Assembly: GCF_900215535.1 (NCBI RefSeq)
Contig: NZ_OCND01000004.1
Coordinates: forward strand, 1 to 64,000
Origin: Pseudoxanthomonas wuyuanensis
GTDB taxonomy: Bacteria; Pseudomonadota; Gammaproteobacteria; Xanthomonadales; Xanthomonadaceae
Reading direction: 5' to 3'
DNA length: 64,000 nucleotides
The notes under the pieces are model-generated. The model searched no databases. It saw only the letters and a program-made list of their open reading frames with translations, and was not told the origin of the DNA. This document shows, one piece after another, positions 1 to 9,900 of this stretch. A program made the position numbers and the translations under genes. Position 1 is the stretch's first letter, and each line of letters begins with the position of its first letter.

Positions 1-1722
1 CTGGACCGCGGCTACGTCGACTTCAGCATCGACTCGACCCAGGTGGCCATCAGCCCCGACAAGCGCGACATGTTCATCACCGCCGGGGTCACCGAGGGCG
101 AGCAGTACACCATCTCGGACGTGAAGGTCAGCGGCGACACCGTGCTGCCGAAAGAGGAAATCGAGAAGCTGGTCATCGTCAAGCCCGAGCAGACCTTCTC
201 GCGGGTGCTGCTGGAACTGACCGCCGACACCATCACCGCCACCCTGGGCAACATCGGCCATGCCTTCGCCCAGGTCAATCCGATTCCGACCGTAGACCGC
301 GAAAAGCGCACCGTGGGCATCAACTTCCAGGTCGTGCCCGGCCCGCGCGTGAACGTGCGCCGCATCGTGTTCAAGGGCAATGCGCGCACTTCCGACGAGG
401 TGCTGCGCCGGGAGATGCGCCAGTTCGAAGGCGCCTGGTACTCGCAGGCGGCCATCGACCGTTCCAAGATTCGCCTGCAGCGGCTGGGCTATTTCGAAAC
501 CGTCGATGTCGAAACCCCTGCCGTCCCCGGCACCAACGACCAGGTCGACGTGGTCTACAACGTCAAGGAAACCACCTCCGGCAGCTTCGTGTTCGGCCTG
601 GGCTACTCGCAGCTCTCCGGCCTGACCACTTCGATCCAACTGTCGCAGAACAACTTCCTGGGCGGCGGCAACCGGGTGTCGGTGGAAGCGCAGCGCAGCG
701 ACTACCTGCAGCGCTATTCGTTTTCGTTCATGAACCCGTTCTTCACCGACGAGGGCATGTCGCTGGGCTACAACCTGTGGTGGCGCGAGTTCGATTATTC
801 GGACTTCAACACCGCCCAGTATTCCAGCACCAGCGCCGCTGCGCAGGGCGTGCTGGGCCTGCCGATCACCGAAACCGACACGGTGTCGCTGCTGTTCGGC
901 CTCGACAGCAACGAGATCCTGACTTTCCGCGGTTCGACCCCGCAATCGATCATCGACTACATCGACGCCGTCGGCCAGCGCACCTTCCACACCTGGCGTA
1001 CCGAAGTGGGCTGGGCGCGCGATACCCGCAACCATTTCTTCATGCCCACCGGTGGCCTGTACCAGCGCATCTCGGCCGAAATTGCGCTGCCCGGTTCCAC
1101 CGTGGAGTACTACAAGCTCAACTACGAGTTTTCCAAGTACTGGAGCCTCAGCCCGGCGCTGGTGCTCAACACCCGTGCCGAACTGGGTTATGGCGACAGC
1201 TATGGTTCGGAACAGGTGCGCAATATCTGCCAGGTCAATGGTTCGGATCCGCAGATCCCGATGGCGCTGGCCGCCGCCGAGGGCACGCCATGCGCGCCGG
1301 GCTCGAGCCTGGTCAGGACCCTGACCGCTGACGGCCTGCCGTTCTTCGAGAATTTCTATGCCGGCGGCACGCGCTCGGTGCGCGGCTTCCGCGACAACAC
1401 GCTGGGCCCGCGCTCGGAAGTCATCTCCGGCTTCCGCGGCCAGCCGCTGGGCGGTTCGCTGAAGACCACCGGTTCGGTCGAAATGATCTTCCCGAAGCTG
1501 TTCGACAGCCCGGCCGCGCGCGTATCGGCGTTCGTCGATTTCGGCAACGTGTTCGACGGTATCGACAACTTCGAGACCAGCGAACTGCGCGCCTCCGCCG
1601 GCGTGGCGCTGTTGTGGCGCGCACCGGTCGGTCCGATCTCGATCAGCTACGCGTTCCCGATCCGCAAGCAGGACCAGGACGAGATCGAGCGCCTGCAGTT
1701 CACCTTCGGCGGCGGTTTCTAG
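1..1722 (+). CDS. bamA: Outer membrane protein assembly factor BamA (3' part)
   Basis: Central subunit of the BAM complex, which inserts beta-barrel proteins into the outer membrane. The gene enters the window already open, and the reading frame runs from base 1, so the start lies upstream. About 573 residues remain: the end of POTRA3, POTRA4 (about 33-112), POTRA5 (about 115-190) and the whole 16-strand barrel. The phrase LRREMRQFEGAW and the VRGF motif (GTRSVRGFRD) of loop 6 are intact, and the protein ends GGGF with the C-terminal aromatic typical of barrel proteins. Two cysteines lie in a predicted surface loop, as in many BamA proteins. It is followed by a hairpin and then lpxD; skp, which sits here in enteric bacteria, is absent. 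Confidence 0.97.
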   Translation: MDRGYVDFSIDSTQVAISPDKRDMFITAGVTEGEQYTISDVKVSGDTVLPKEEIEKLVIVKPEQTFSRVLLELTADTITATLGNIGHAFAQVNPIPTVDREKRTVGINFQVVPGPRVNVRRIVFKGNARTSDEVLRREMRQFEGAWYSQAAIDRSKIRLQRLGYFETVDVETPAVPGTNDQVDVVYNVKETTSGSFVFGLGYSQLSGLTTSIQLSQNNFLGGGNRVSVEAQRSDYLQRYSFSFMNPFFTDEGMSLGYNLWWREFDYSDFNTAQYSSTSAAAQGVLGLPITETDTVSLLFGLDSNEILTFRGSTPQSIIDYIDAVGQRTFHTWRTEVGWARDTRNHFFMPTGGLYQRISAEIALPGSTVEYYKLNYEFSKYWSLSPALVLNTRAELGYGDSYGSEQVRNICQVNGSDPQIPMALAAAEGTPCAPGSSLVRTLTADGLPFFENFYAGGTRSVRGFRDNTLGPRSEVISGFRGQPLGGSLKTTGSVEMIFPKLFDSPAARVSAFVDFGNVFDGIDNFETSELRASAGVALLWRAPVGPISISYAFPIRKQDQDEIERLQFTFGGGF

Positions 1723-1772
1723 GAACCAGTCCACAGCCCCGCTCTGCCCGCTCTCTCGCGGCGGCAACGCTT

Positions 1773-1800
1773 GCGACAGGCCACTCCGGTGGCCTGTCGC
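1773..1800. terminator. Hairpin between bamA and lpxD
   Basis: A perfect 12-bp stem (GCGACAGGCCAC pairing with GTGGCCTGTCGC) closes a 4-base loop and is followed by GTTT only. It lies 50 bases after the bamA stop. The stem is strong but the T run is poor, so it may be an attenuator or an RNA-stabilising 3' end rather than a full terminator. Confidence 0.55.
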
Positions 1801-1889
1801 GTTTCCGGCCCACCATGCTGGAGCGAATGGAATCGTCCAGGCGGTACACTAGGGCCTGTCGACCGCACTGCAATAGGCTCCGCCGCCAC

Positions 1890-2906
1890 ATGACGGCTAC
1901 CTCGTTTACCGCCGCCGAACTTGCCGAACGTTTTTCGCTGGCCCTGCACGGGGACGGCGGGGTGCGTATCGGCGGCGTCGCCACGCTGGCGCGCGCAGAA
2001 GACGGCCAGCTCGCGTTCCTGGCCAATTCCCGTTACCGCCCGCAACTGGCCGCCAGCCGGGCCAGCGTGGTGGTACTGCGCGAAGCCGACGCAGACGCCG
2101 CGCCAGGTACCGTGCTGATCGCCAAGGATCCCTATGCCGCGTTCGCGAAGATCGCGTCGCTGTTCGATGCGCGCCCGGTCCGCGCCGCCGGCGTGCATGC
2201 CAGCGCAGCGATCGATCCCAGCGCGCGGGTTGCAGCAGGCGCCCATGTCGGGCCGTTCGTGTCGATCGGCGCCAACAGCGTTGTCGAGGATGGCTGCGTC
2301 ATCGGCCCTGGCTGCGTCATCGGCGAAGACTGCGTGGTCGGCGCCGGCAGCGAGCTGATCGCGCGCGTCACCCTGGTCAAGCGCGTGCGGCTGGGGCAGC
2401 GCGTGCTGATCCATCCCGGTGCGGTGCTGGGCGCGGACGGATTCGGACTGGCGATGGACGGCGGGCGCTGGCTGAAGGTGCCGCAGCTTGGCGGAGTCAG
2501 CATCGGCGACGATTGCGAAATCGGCGCCAACACCACCATCGACCGCGGCGCGCTGGAAGACACCGTTCTCGAGGAGGACGTGCGCCTGGACAACCAGATC
2601 CAGATCGGCCACAACGTGCATATCGGCGCGCATTCGGCGATGGCCGGCTGCAGCGCCGCGGCCGGCAGCGCAAGAATCGGGCGCTACTGCCTGATTGGCG
2701 GCGGCGCCGGCGTGCTGGGACATCTGGAAGTCTGCGACAAGGTGGTCGTCACCGCGATGTCGCTGGTGACCGGCTCGATCACCGAACCCGGCGAGTATTC
2801 CTCCGGAACGCCATTGACCGACAACCGTACCTGGCGCAAGAACGCCGCCCGTTTCAAGCAACTCGATACGCTCGCCCGCCGTGTGCTGGCGGCGGACAAG
2901 GAATAA
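1890..2906 (+). CDS. lpxD: UDP-3-O-(3-hydroxyacyl)glucosamine N-acyltransferase LpxD
   Basis: Third step of lipid A synthesis: N-acylation of UDP-3-O-acyl-glucosamine using acyl-ACP, in the cytoplasm. The protein has 338 residues, the usual length. An N-terminal uridine-binding domain (about 1-100) is followed by left-handed parallel beta-helix hexapeptide repeats (IG.N..., [11 protein letters not shown]...). The catalytic His is in IQIGHNV near residue 241. The ATG at 1890 is chosen because it begins the conserved domain; the open frame continues upstream to 1614 but that part runs antisense-like through the bamA end. It heads the lpxD-fabZ-lpxA-lpxB-rnhB operon. Confidence 0.96.
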   Translation: MTATSFTAAELAERFSLALHGDGGVRIGGVATLARAEDGQLAFLANSRYRPQLAASRASVVVLREADADAAPGTVLIAKDPYAAFAKIASLFDARPVRAAGVHASAAIDPSARVAAGAHVGPFVSIGANSVVEDGCVIGPGCVIGEDCVVGAGSELIARVTLVKRVRLGQRVLIHPGAVLGADGFGLAMDGGRWLKVPQLGGVSIGDDCEIGANTTIDRGALEDTVLEEDVRLDNQIQIGHNVHIGAHSAMAGCSAAAGSARIGRYCLIGGGAGVLGHLEVCDKVVVTAMSLVTGSITEPGEYSSGTPLTDNRTWRKNAARFKQLDTLARRVLAADKE

Positions 2907-2908
2907 AC

Positions 2909-3373
2909 ATGACCGAAACCGCAAACCCGACCATCGACTTCGCCGCCATCCAGAAGGTGCTGCCGCACCGCTATCCGTTTCTGCTGGTGGACAAGGTGGT
3001 CGAGTTCGAGGCGCACAAGCGCATCGTCGCGCACAAGAACGTCACCATCAACGAGCCGTTCTTCCAGGGCCACTTTCCCGGCCATCCGGTGATGCCGGGC
3101 GTGCTGGTGATCGAGGCGCTGGCGCAGGCCGGCGGCGTGCTGACCCAGATTTCGCGCGGGCTGTGCAGCAGCGATCGCCTGTTCTACCTGGTCAAGGTCG
3201 ACAACGTGCGCTTTTCCCGGATGGTCGTGCCGGGCGACGTGCTGGAACTGCATGTAGGCATCAAGCGCGTGATCCGCAACATGACCCTGTACACCTGCGT
3301 GGCCAAGGTGGATGGCAACGAGGTCGCCAGCGCCGAAGTGCTGTGCGCGGAAACGCCGAAGCCGGACGCATGA
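2909..3373 (+). CDS. fabZ: 3-hydroxyacyl-[ACP] dehydratase FabZ
   Basis: Dehydrates 3-hydroxyacyl-ACP in fatty acid elongation and so competes with LpxA for 3-hydroxyacyl-ACP. It is a 154-residue single hotdog domain. The helix motif [20 protein letters not shown] carries the catalytic His (about 55) and Glu (about 69), and the N-terminal HRYPFLLVD is intact. It starts two bases after the lpxD stop and overlaps lpxA by ATGA, which implies translational coupling and keeps the two competing branches in one transcript. Confidence 0.97.
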   Translation: MTETANPTIDFAAIQKVLPHRYPFLLVDKVVEFEAHKRIVAHKNVTINEPFFQGHFPGHPVMPGVLVIEALAQAGGVLTQISRGLCSSDRLFYLVKVDNVRFSRMVVPGDVLELHVGIKRVIRNMTLYTCVAKVDGNEVASAEVLCAETPKPDA

Positions 3374-4158
3374 GCATGGGCCCGGCCATCCACCCCAGCG
3401 CGGTCGTCGACCCGGGAGCGAAACTGGGCGCGAATGTGCGTATCGGCGCCCTCAGCTACATCGGGCCGGAAGTCGAGATCGGCGACGGCACGATCATCGG
3501 CCCGCATTGCAGCGTTACCGGGCCGACCCGCATCGGCAGCGACAATCGCATCGTCGGCCATGCGGCCATCGGCGGCGACCCGCAGGACAAGAAGTTCAAG
3601 GGCGAGCGGGTCGAGCTGGTCATCGGCGATCGCAACCAGATCCGCGAGTTCGTCACCGTCAATCGCGGCACCGGCGGCGGCGGCGGCATCACCCGCGTCG
3701 GCAGCGACAACATGCTGCTGGCCTATACGCATGTGGCGCACGACTGCATCGTCGGCAACCACTGCGTGTTCTCCAACAACACCACGCTGGCCGGGCACGT
3801 CACGGTCGAGGACTGGGTGATCACCAGCGGCTTCTCCGGCGCGCACCAGTTTTGCCGGATCGGCGCCCATGCCTTCATCGGCATGGGCGTGCTGCTGTCC
3901 GGCGATGTGCCGCCATTCACGATGATGGCCGGCGACCCTACGGGGCGTCCGCGCGGCATCAACAGCGAAGGCCTGAAGCGGCGCGGCTTCGATGCCGCGC
4001 GCATCAGCGCCATCAAACGCGCCTACCGCACGCTGTACATGGCCGGACTGCCGCTGGCCGAAGCCAAGCAGCAGTTGTCCGAACAGGCGCAGTCCAGCGA
4101 CGACGTGCGTGCGCTGCTGCAGTTCATCGAAACCGGCGAACGGCCGCTGCAGCGATGA
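3370..4158 (+). CDS. lpxA: UDP-N-acetylglucosamine 3-O-acyltransferase LpxA
   Basis: First step of lipid A synthesis: transfers a 3-hydroxyacyl chain from ACP to UDP-GlcNAc. The protein has 262 residues with beta-helix hexapeptide repeats through about residue 190 and a helical C-terminal domain. The catalytic His lies in [10 protein letters not shown] near residue 124. The [12 protein letters not shown] segment is characteristic of LpxA. The ATG overlaps the fabZ stop (ATGA); a second in-frame ATG two codons later is possible. Its own stop overlaps the lpxB start in the same way. Confidence 0.97.
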   Translation: MSMGPAIHPSAVVDPGAKLGANVRIGALSYIGPEVEIGDGTIIGPHCSVTGPTRIGSDNRIVGHAAIGGDPQDKKFKGERVELVIGDRNQIREFVTVNRGTGGGGGITRVGSDNMLLAYTHVAHDCIVGNHCVFSNNTTLAGHVTVEDWVITSGFSGAHQFCRIGAHAFIGMGVLLSGDVPPFTMMAGDPTGRPRGINSEGLKRRGFDAARISAIKRAYRTLYMAGLPLAEAKQQLSEQAQSSDDVRALLQFIETGERPLQR

Positions 4159-5435
4159 ATGCAGGAATCCGGGAAGCGGGAAGCGGCAATGGCCAGGGCG
4201 GTTCGCCACAGCCTGCGCCTTTCGCTTCCTCCATTCCCCATGCCCCATTTTCCGCTCCCCTCTCGCGCACGCCACGCATCGCGCTGGCCGCCGGCGAGGC
4301 ATCCGGCGACGGTCTCGGCGCCGGCCTGATCGCCGAGCTGCGCAAGCGCTACCCCAACGCGGAATTCGCCGGCATCGGCGGCGATGCGATGCGCGCCGCC
4401 GGCTGCGATACCTGGTTCGATGCCGGCGAGCTGGCGGTGATGGGGCTGGTCGAAGTGCTGCAGCATCTGCCGCGGCTGCTGAAGCTGCGCAAGGAATTCC
4501 GCCAACGGGTGCTGGCGTGGCAACCGGATGTCTTCATCGGCATCGACGCGCCGGATTTCAATCTGGGCGTGGAGCGCTGGCTGAAACAGCGCGGCGTGCG
4601 CACCGCGCATTACGTCAGTCCGTCGGTATGGGCATGGCGGGAAAAGCGCGCTCAGAAAATCGGCGCCAGCGCCGACATCGTGCTGTGCCTGTTCCCGATG
4701 GAGCCGCCGATCTATATCCGCCACGGCATCGACGCCCGTTTCGTCGGCCATCCGATGGCCGACGAAATCGCGCTGCAGCCGGATCGGCGCGCGGCCCGGC
4801 AATCGCTCGGCCTGCCCGAGGACGCCCCGGTGCTGGCGGTATTGCCGGGCAGCCGCCAGGGCGAAATCCAGCGGCTGGCGCCGGCGTTCTTCGAAGCCGC
4901 CCGCCAGGTGGCCGGACAGGTACCGCGCCTGCGCCTGGTCATTCCCGCAGCAGACGCCCGCTGCCGCCAGGCGCTGGAAGCGCTGCTTGCCGCCTCCGGA
5001 CTGCCGGAGGATGGCTACCGGCTTCTGGATGGCCAGGCGCGTGCAGCCATGATCGCCAGCGATGTGGTGATGCTGGCTTCCGGGACCGCCACCCTGGAAG
5101 CGATGCTGGCCAAGCGGCCGATGGTGGTCGGCTACCGTATTTCGCCGCTGACCTACCGCATCGTCACCACGCTTGGCTTGCTGAAGACCCGGCGCTATGC
5201 GCTGCCGAACGTGCTGGCCGACGCGGATCTAGTGCCGGAGCTGATGCAGGACGATTGCACCGCCGAGCACCTCGCCGGCGAGGTGCTGCGCTGGTTCCAG
5301 CACCCGCAGGCGGTGGCCGCGCTGCAGCCGCGCTATCAGGAACTGCACCAGCGTCTGCGCCAGGACGCCTCGGCGCGGGCTGCCGACGCGGTTGCGGACC
5401 TGCTGCCGGCGCATCCGCAAATCAAACCGCAATGA
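4155..5435 (+). CDS. lpxB: Lipid-A-disaccharide synthase LpxB, with repeat-derived N-terminal extension
   Basis: A GT19 glycosyltransferase at the inner membrane that joins UDP-2,3-diacylglucosamine and lipid X into the lipid A disaccharide. The protein has 426 residues. The conserved domain begins at about residue 42 ([18 protein letters not shown]), continues with [10 protein letters not shown] and ends near [10 protein letters not shown]. The first 41 residues are low-complexity (Gly, Ser, Pro, Ala) and match nothing in LpxB proteins I know. They are encoded by a GGGAAGCGG-type inverted repeat at 4163-4262. There is no ATG, GTG or TTG in frame between 4155 and the conserved domain, so the extension is probably translated, from the ATG that overlaps the lpxA stop. 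Confidence 0.95.
   Translation: MNAGIREAGSGNGQGGSPQPAPFASSIPHAPFSAPLSRTPRIALAAGEASGDGLGAGLIAELRKRYPNAEFAGIGGDAMRAAGCDTWFDAGELAVMGLVEVLQHLPRLLKLRKEFRQRVLAWQPDVFIGIDAPDFNLGVERWLKQRGVRTAHYVSPSVWAWREKRAQKIGASADIVLCLFPMEPPIYIRHGIDARFVGHPMADEIALQPDRRAARQSLGLPEDAPVLAVLPGSRQGEIQRLAPAFFEAARQVAGQVPRLRLVIPAADARCRQALEALLAASGLPEDGYRLLDGQARAAMIASDVVMLASGTATLEAMLAKRPMVVGYRISPLTYRIVTTLGLLKTRRYALPNVLADADLVPELMQDDCTAEHLAGEVLRWFQHPQAVAALQPRYQELHQRLRQDASARAADAVADLLPAHPQIKPQ
4163..4262. repeat. GGGAAGCGG/GGGAAT-type inverted repeat inside the lpxB 5' end
   Basis: Left arm: iterated GGGAAGCGG-like units (4166-4192). Right arm: TTCCTCCATTCCCCATGCCCC (4226-4246) continuing in TTTTCCGCTCCCC. It is the same architecture as the non-coding copies at 19063-19145, 24532-24664 and 62150-62238, but here it falls within an open frame. 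Confidence 0.7.
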
Positions 5436-6037
5436 AAGCCGATGCGCTGTTCCCGTTTCCGCAGTACCGCCTGATCGCGGGCGTCGACGAGGCCGGCCGC
5501 GGGCCTTTGGCCGGGCCGGTGTCGGTGGCGGCGGTGATCCTTGACCCGGAGCGGCCCATCGACGGACTGGACGATTCCAAGAAGCTCAGCGAAGCCAAGC
5601 GGGAAGCGCTGTATCCGCTGATAGTCGAGCGCGCACTGGCGTGGCGCATCGAGTTTGTGGATGTGGAGGAAATCGACCGCATCAACATCCTGCAGGCCAC
5701 GATGGAAGGCATGCGCCGCGCCCTGTGCGCGCTGCGGCCCAGCCCTGAGCTGGCGCGCATCGACGGCAACCGCGCGCCCAAGCGGCTGCCCTGCGCCTTC
5801 GAAACGCTGATCGGCGGCGATGCGCTGGACCAGGCCATCATGGCCGCCTCGATACTGGCCAAGGTGGCGCGCGACCGGCACATGCGCCAGTTGCACGCCC
5901 GCTGGCCGCAATACGGGTTCGACCACCACAAGGGGTATTCCACGCCGGCGCATCTGGCCGCGCTGACGCAGCACGGCCCCTGCCCGCAGCACCGGCGCAG
6001 CTTTGCGCCAGTGCGCTTGGCGCTGACGCCGGCGTAA
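5432..6037 (+). CDS. rnhB: Ribonuclease HII
   Basis: Cleaves RNA in RNA-DNA hybrids and single ribonucleotides embedded in DNA. The protein has 201 residues. The motif [14 protein letters not shown] (about 14-27) carries the first Asp and Glu of the active site; DDSKKLSE follows, then an Asp in ARIDGN and [10 protein letters not shown]. The start overlaps the lpxB stop by ATGA, making it the last gene of the lpx operon, as in many Gammaproteobacteria. Confidence 0.97.
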   Translation: MKADALFPFPQYRLIAGVDEAGRGPLAGPVSVAAVILDPERPIDGLDDSKKLSEAKREALYPLIVERALAWRIEFVDVEEIDRINILQATMEGMRRALCALRPSPELARIDGNRAPKRLPCAFETLIGGDALDQAIMAASILAKVARDRHMRQLHARWPQYGFDHHKGYSTPAHLAALTQHGPCPQHRRSFAPVRLALTPA

Positions 6038-6211
6038 ACCCGGGCAGCGACGGGGCGGCCGCCGCAGCGCGACGGTTCCGCCTGCGCGCCTGCCGCAACC
6101 ATGCCCATGGTCACGGCGACTTCCCGCAGATGCCCTGCAGCGTTGCGGCGGGCATGCTGTGGAACGTCGCGCTGGCGACGATGTCCATCCCCCGATGCTG
6201 TGAGGTGCACG

Positions 6212-6649
6212 ATGTCCGCTTCCCTGTCCCCCAAGAGCGCCGCGCCGCCGGCATTCGGCGCTTCCGCAACGCCGGCCGGCGGCGCCGACGAGCGCTGCCA
6301 GTTGCTGCGCAGCCTGCTGGCCGATGCCCAATGGAACTGCGAACCGCCTGTCCGCGAGCGCCTGCATGCGCTGATGGGCCACCTGTCCGTCGCCGCCAGC
6401 AGTACGGAAACCGGCCCGTGCGAAAGCGACTGGGCGCTGCTGGCGCATGAACTGGAGCGCTATCTCGACTTCCGCCGGCTACGCCATCTGGAAGCCCGCC
6501 TGCGCGGCTGCGGCGATACCGATTTCCGCTTCACCCGCGCCGACTGGCACGCGTCCCGCGTCGCCGAAGCCGCACTGGAAGCCCACCATCGCCGCGTCCG
6601 CGACGGCAGCTACGTACCCGAAGCAGTACCGATGTTCCGCATCCATTAG
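6212..6649 (+). CDS. Hypothetical protein, 145 residues
   Basis: I do not recognise this protein. It is soluble-looking with no signal peptide or membrane segment, and has a Ser/Ala-rich head (1-25) followed by a probably helical region rich in Arg, Glu, Leu and His. It contains DADAQWNCE-like and LERYLDFRRLRHLEARLRG stretches. The start is chosen for the TGAGG ribosome-binding site seven bases before ATG 6212. It lies in the gap between rnhB and dnaE, where most relatives have no gene or a short unknown. Codon use is ordinary for the genome, so a real gene is likely. Confidence 0.6.
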   Translation: MSASLSPKSAAPPAFGASATPAGGADERCQLLRSLLADAQWNCEPPVRERLHALMGHLSVAASSTETGPCESDWALLAHELERYLDFRRLRHLEARLRGCGDTDFRFTRADWHASRVAEAALEAHHRRVRDGSYVPEAVPMFRIH

Positions 6650-6721
6650 ACCCTGTTCGACGTCTGTCGCCTGCAGCCAGGCGGGAGGTGGCGGCGCCCA
6701 GCGCGCGCGCCGGTCTGTTCT

Positions 6722-6849
6722 ACCCCCTCCCTTTCGCGCAGCAAAGGGGGAGGGTCGGGGAGGGGTGCTCTTCGCTGTAGAGCGCACCGACGGCGAAAGT
6801 CAAAAGCCCCCTTCCCCCGCCCTCCCCTGCGGCGCAAGGGAAAGGGCAT
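6722..6849. repeat. GC-rich inverted-repeat element upstream of dnaE
   Basis: The 299-base gap before dnaE holds two hairpin-forming halves. The left is CCCTCCCTTTCGCG followed by AAAGGGGGAGGG, and the right is CCCCCTTCCCCCGCCCTCCCC followed by CGCAAGGGAAAGGG. The halves are rough inverted copies of each other. The pattern is of the CCCTCTCCC...GGGAGAGGG kind common between genes in this family. No promoter is evident inside it. Confidence 0.5.
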
Positions 6850-6948
6850 AACACGGTAGTACCAGCCGCCGCCGGAGGCGTGGCGATGTCAAGCCTTGCC
6901 CCGCCCCACCCCGGCCGTTAACCTGCCGGAACAGCTATCCGAGTCGGC

Positions 6949-9900
6949 ATGTCTCCCCGTTTCGTTCACCTTCACCTGCACACCGAGTTCTCGTTGGCGG
7001 ATTCGATCATCCGCGTCCCCGAGAAGCCGGATCAGGCCGACCCGAAGAAAGCCAAGCAGCCCAACCTGCTCAGCCGCGCGGTGGAACTGCGGCAGCCGGC
7101 GCTGGCGGTGACCGACCGCAACAACCTGTTCGCGCTGGTCAAGTTCTACAAGGCCGCCGAAACCGTCGGCGTCAAACCGATCGCCGGCGCCGATGTCAGC
7201 GTCGCCGAAGGCGGAGATGCGCCATGGCCGCTGACCCTGCTGTGCCGCGACAATACCGGCTATCTGTCGCTGTCGCGGCTGCTGACCCGCGCCTGGATGG
7301 AAGGCCACCGCACCGATGGCGTCGCCATCGATCCGGAATGGCTGCGCGCCGATCATGAAGGCCTGTTCGCCATCGTCGGCCGCAACAGCTACGCCGGCCG
7401 GCTGGCGCTGGGCGGACGCCACGAGCTGGCCGAACAGCACCTGGCCGACTGGCAGCGCATCTTCGGCGAAAACCTGCATCTGGAGTTGACCCGCACCCAG
7501 CGCGACGGCGAGGAAGCATTCAACGCCTTCGCGCTGCACGCGTCGGCATCGCGCGGACTGCCGGTCATCGCCAGCAACGACGTGCGCTTCCTGGATCCGT
7601 CCGGCTTCGATGCGCACGAAGCGCGCGTGTGCATCTCCTCCGGCCGCGTGCTGGACGACCCCAAGCGCCCGCGCGACTACAGCGCCGAGCAGTACATGAA
7701 ATCGGCCGAACAGATGGCCGAACTGTTCGCCGACGTGCCCGATGCCATCGACAACACGCTGGCGCTGGCGCAACGCTGCAACATCGAACTGAAGCTGGGC
7801 GAATACGCGCTGCCCGCCTACCCGGTACCCAGCAACGAAACGCTGGACAGCTGGATACGCAGCCAGTCGCATGCCGGCCTGGAAGCGCGGCTGGACAAGA
7901 ACCCGCTGGCGCCTGGGCACACGCGCGAGGACTACCAGAAGCGGCTGGACTTCGAGCTGGACACCATCTGCAAGATGGGGTTTCCCGGCTACTTCCTGAT
8001 CGTGGCCGACTTCATCCAGTGGGGCAAGAACCATGGCATTCCGATCGGTCCGGGCCGCGGCTCCGGTGCCGGCTCGCTGGTGGCGTGGGCGCTGCAGATC
8101 ACCGACCTGGACCCGCTGCCTTACGGCCTGCTGTTCGAGCGCTTCCTGAATCCCGAACGCGTGTCGATGCCCGACTTCGACATCGACTTCTGCATGGACC
8201 GGCGCGATGAAGTCATCGAGTACGTCGCCGCCAAGTACGGCCGCGACCGCGTCAGCCAGATCATCACCTACGGCACCATGGCGGCCAAGGCGGTGGTGCG
8301 CGATACCGGACGCGTGCTGGGCTATCCGTACGGACTGGTCGACGGCGTCGCCAAGCTGATTCCCAACATCCTGGGCGTGTCGCTGAAGGACGCGATGGGC
8401 GAAGGCAACAGCGAGGCCGCATCGCAGGAACTGATCGAACGCTACAACAGCGAAGACGATGTCCGCGACCTGATCGATCTGGCGCGGCAGTTGGAAGACC
8501 TGACCCGCAACGCCGGCAAGCACGCAGGCGGCGTGGTGATCGCGCCATCGCCGCTGTCGGACTTCTGCCCGCTATACGCCGAACACGACGAAGGCGGCCG
8601 CGGCAAATCGCCGGTCACCCAGTTCGACAAGGACGACGTGGAAGCGGTAGGCCTGGTCAAGTTCGACTTCCTGGGCCTGCGCACGCTGACCATCATCGAC
8701 TGGGCGGTGAAGGCGATCAACCAGCGCCACGCGCGCGCCGGGTTGCCGCCGGTGGACATCGCCGCCATCCCGCTGGACGATGCCAGCGTCTACCGCGACG
8801 TGTTCGCCAACGGCAACACCGGATCGGTGTTCCAGTTCGAATCCTCGGGCATGCGCCGCGCGCTGAAGGAAGCCAAGCCTGATCGCTTCGAGGACCTGAT
8901 CGCGCTGAACGCGTTGTACCGCCCGGGACCGATGGACATGATTCCCTCGTTCGTCGAGCGCAAGCACGGGCGCGAGGAATTCGAGTATCCCGACCCGCGC
9001 ACCAGGACCATGCTGGAGGAGACCTACGGCATCATGGTCTACCAGGAGCAGGTCATGCAGATGGCGCAGATCGTCGGCGGCTACTCGCTGGGCGGCGCCG
9101 ACCTGCTGCGCCGCGCGATGGGCAAGAAAGTGCCGGCCGAGATGGCCAAGCACCGCGAGATCTTCCGCGAGGGCGCGGCCAAGGGCGGCGTGGACCAGCG
9201 CAAGGCCGACGAAATCTTCGACCTGATGGAGAAGTTCGCCGGCTATGGCTTCAACAAGTCGCACGCCGCCGCCTACTCGCTGGTCGCCTACCAGACCGCC
9301 TGGCTGAAGAAGCACTACCCGGCCGAATTCATGGCCGCCACGCTGTCCTCGGACATGGACAAGACCGACAAGGTGGTCGGCTTCCTGGACGAAGCGCGCG
9401 GGCTGGGGCTGGACGTGTTGCCGCCGGATGTGAACCATTCGGACTTCATGTTCGTCGCCACCGACGCGCGCACCGTGCGCTACGGCCTGGGCGCGGTGAA
9501 AGGCGTAGGCCAGGGCGTGTGCGAGGCCATCGTCGAAGCGCGCCGCAGCGGCGGGGCGGGCCCGGGGCAAGCTGCGTTCGCCGACCTGCTGGACTTCTGC
9601 AAGCGCGTGGATTCGTCCAAGCTCAACAAGCGCGCACTCGAGGCATTGATCAACGCTGGCGCGCTCGATGCGCTGGGCAGGAACCGCGCCTCGCTGGCGC
9701 TGCAGTTGCCTGAAGTGCTGAAGGCCATCGACCAGCTCAGCAGGAACCGCAACGCCGGTATTGTCGACATGTTCGGTTCCAGCGGCGGCAACGACGACAT
9801 CCACGTCGAGCTGCAGGAGACGGACGAATGGCCGCTGAGCCAGAAGCTGCATGGCGAGCGCGAAACGCTGGGCCACTACCTCAGCGGCCATCCGATGGAT

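Noticed and set aside
1614..1889. Upstream extension of the lpxD frame
   Set aside because: Overlaps the end of bamA in another frame, and LpxD homology begins at ATG 1890.
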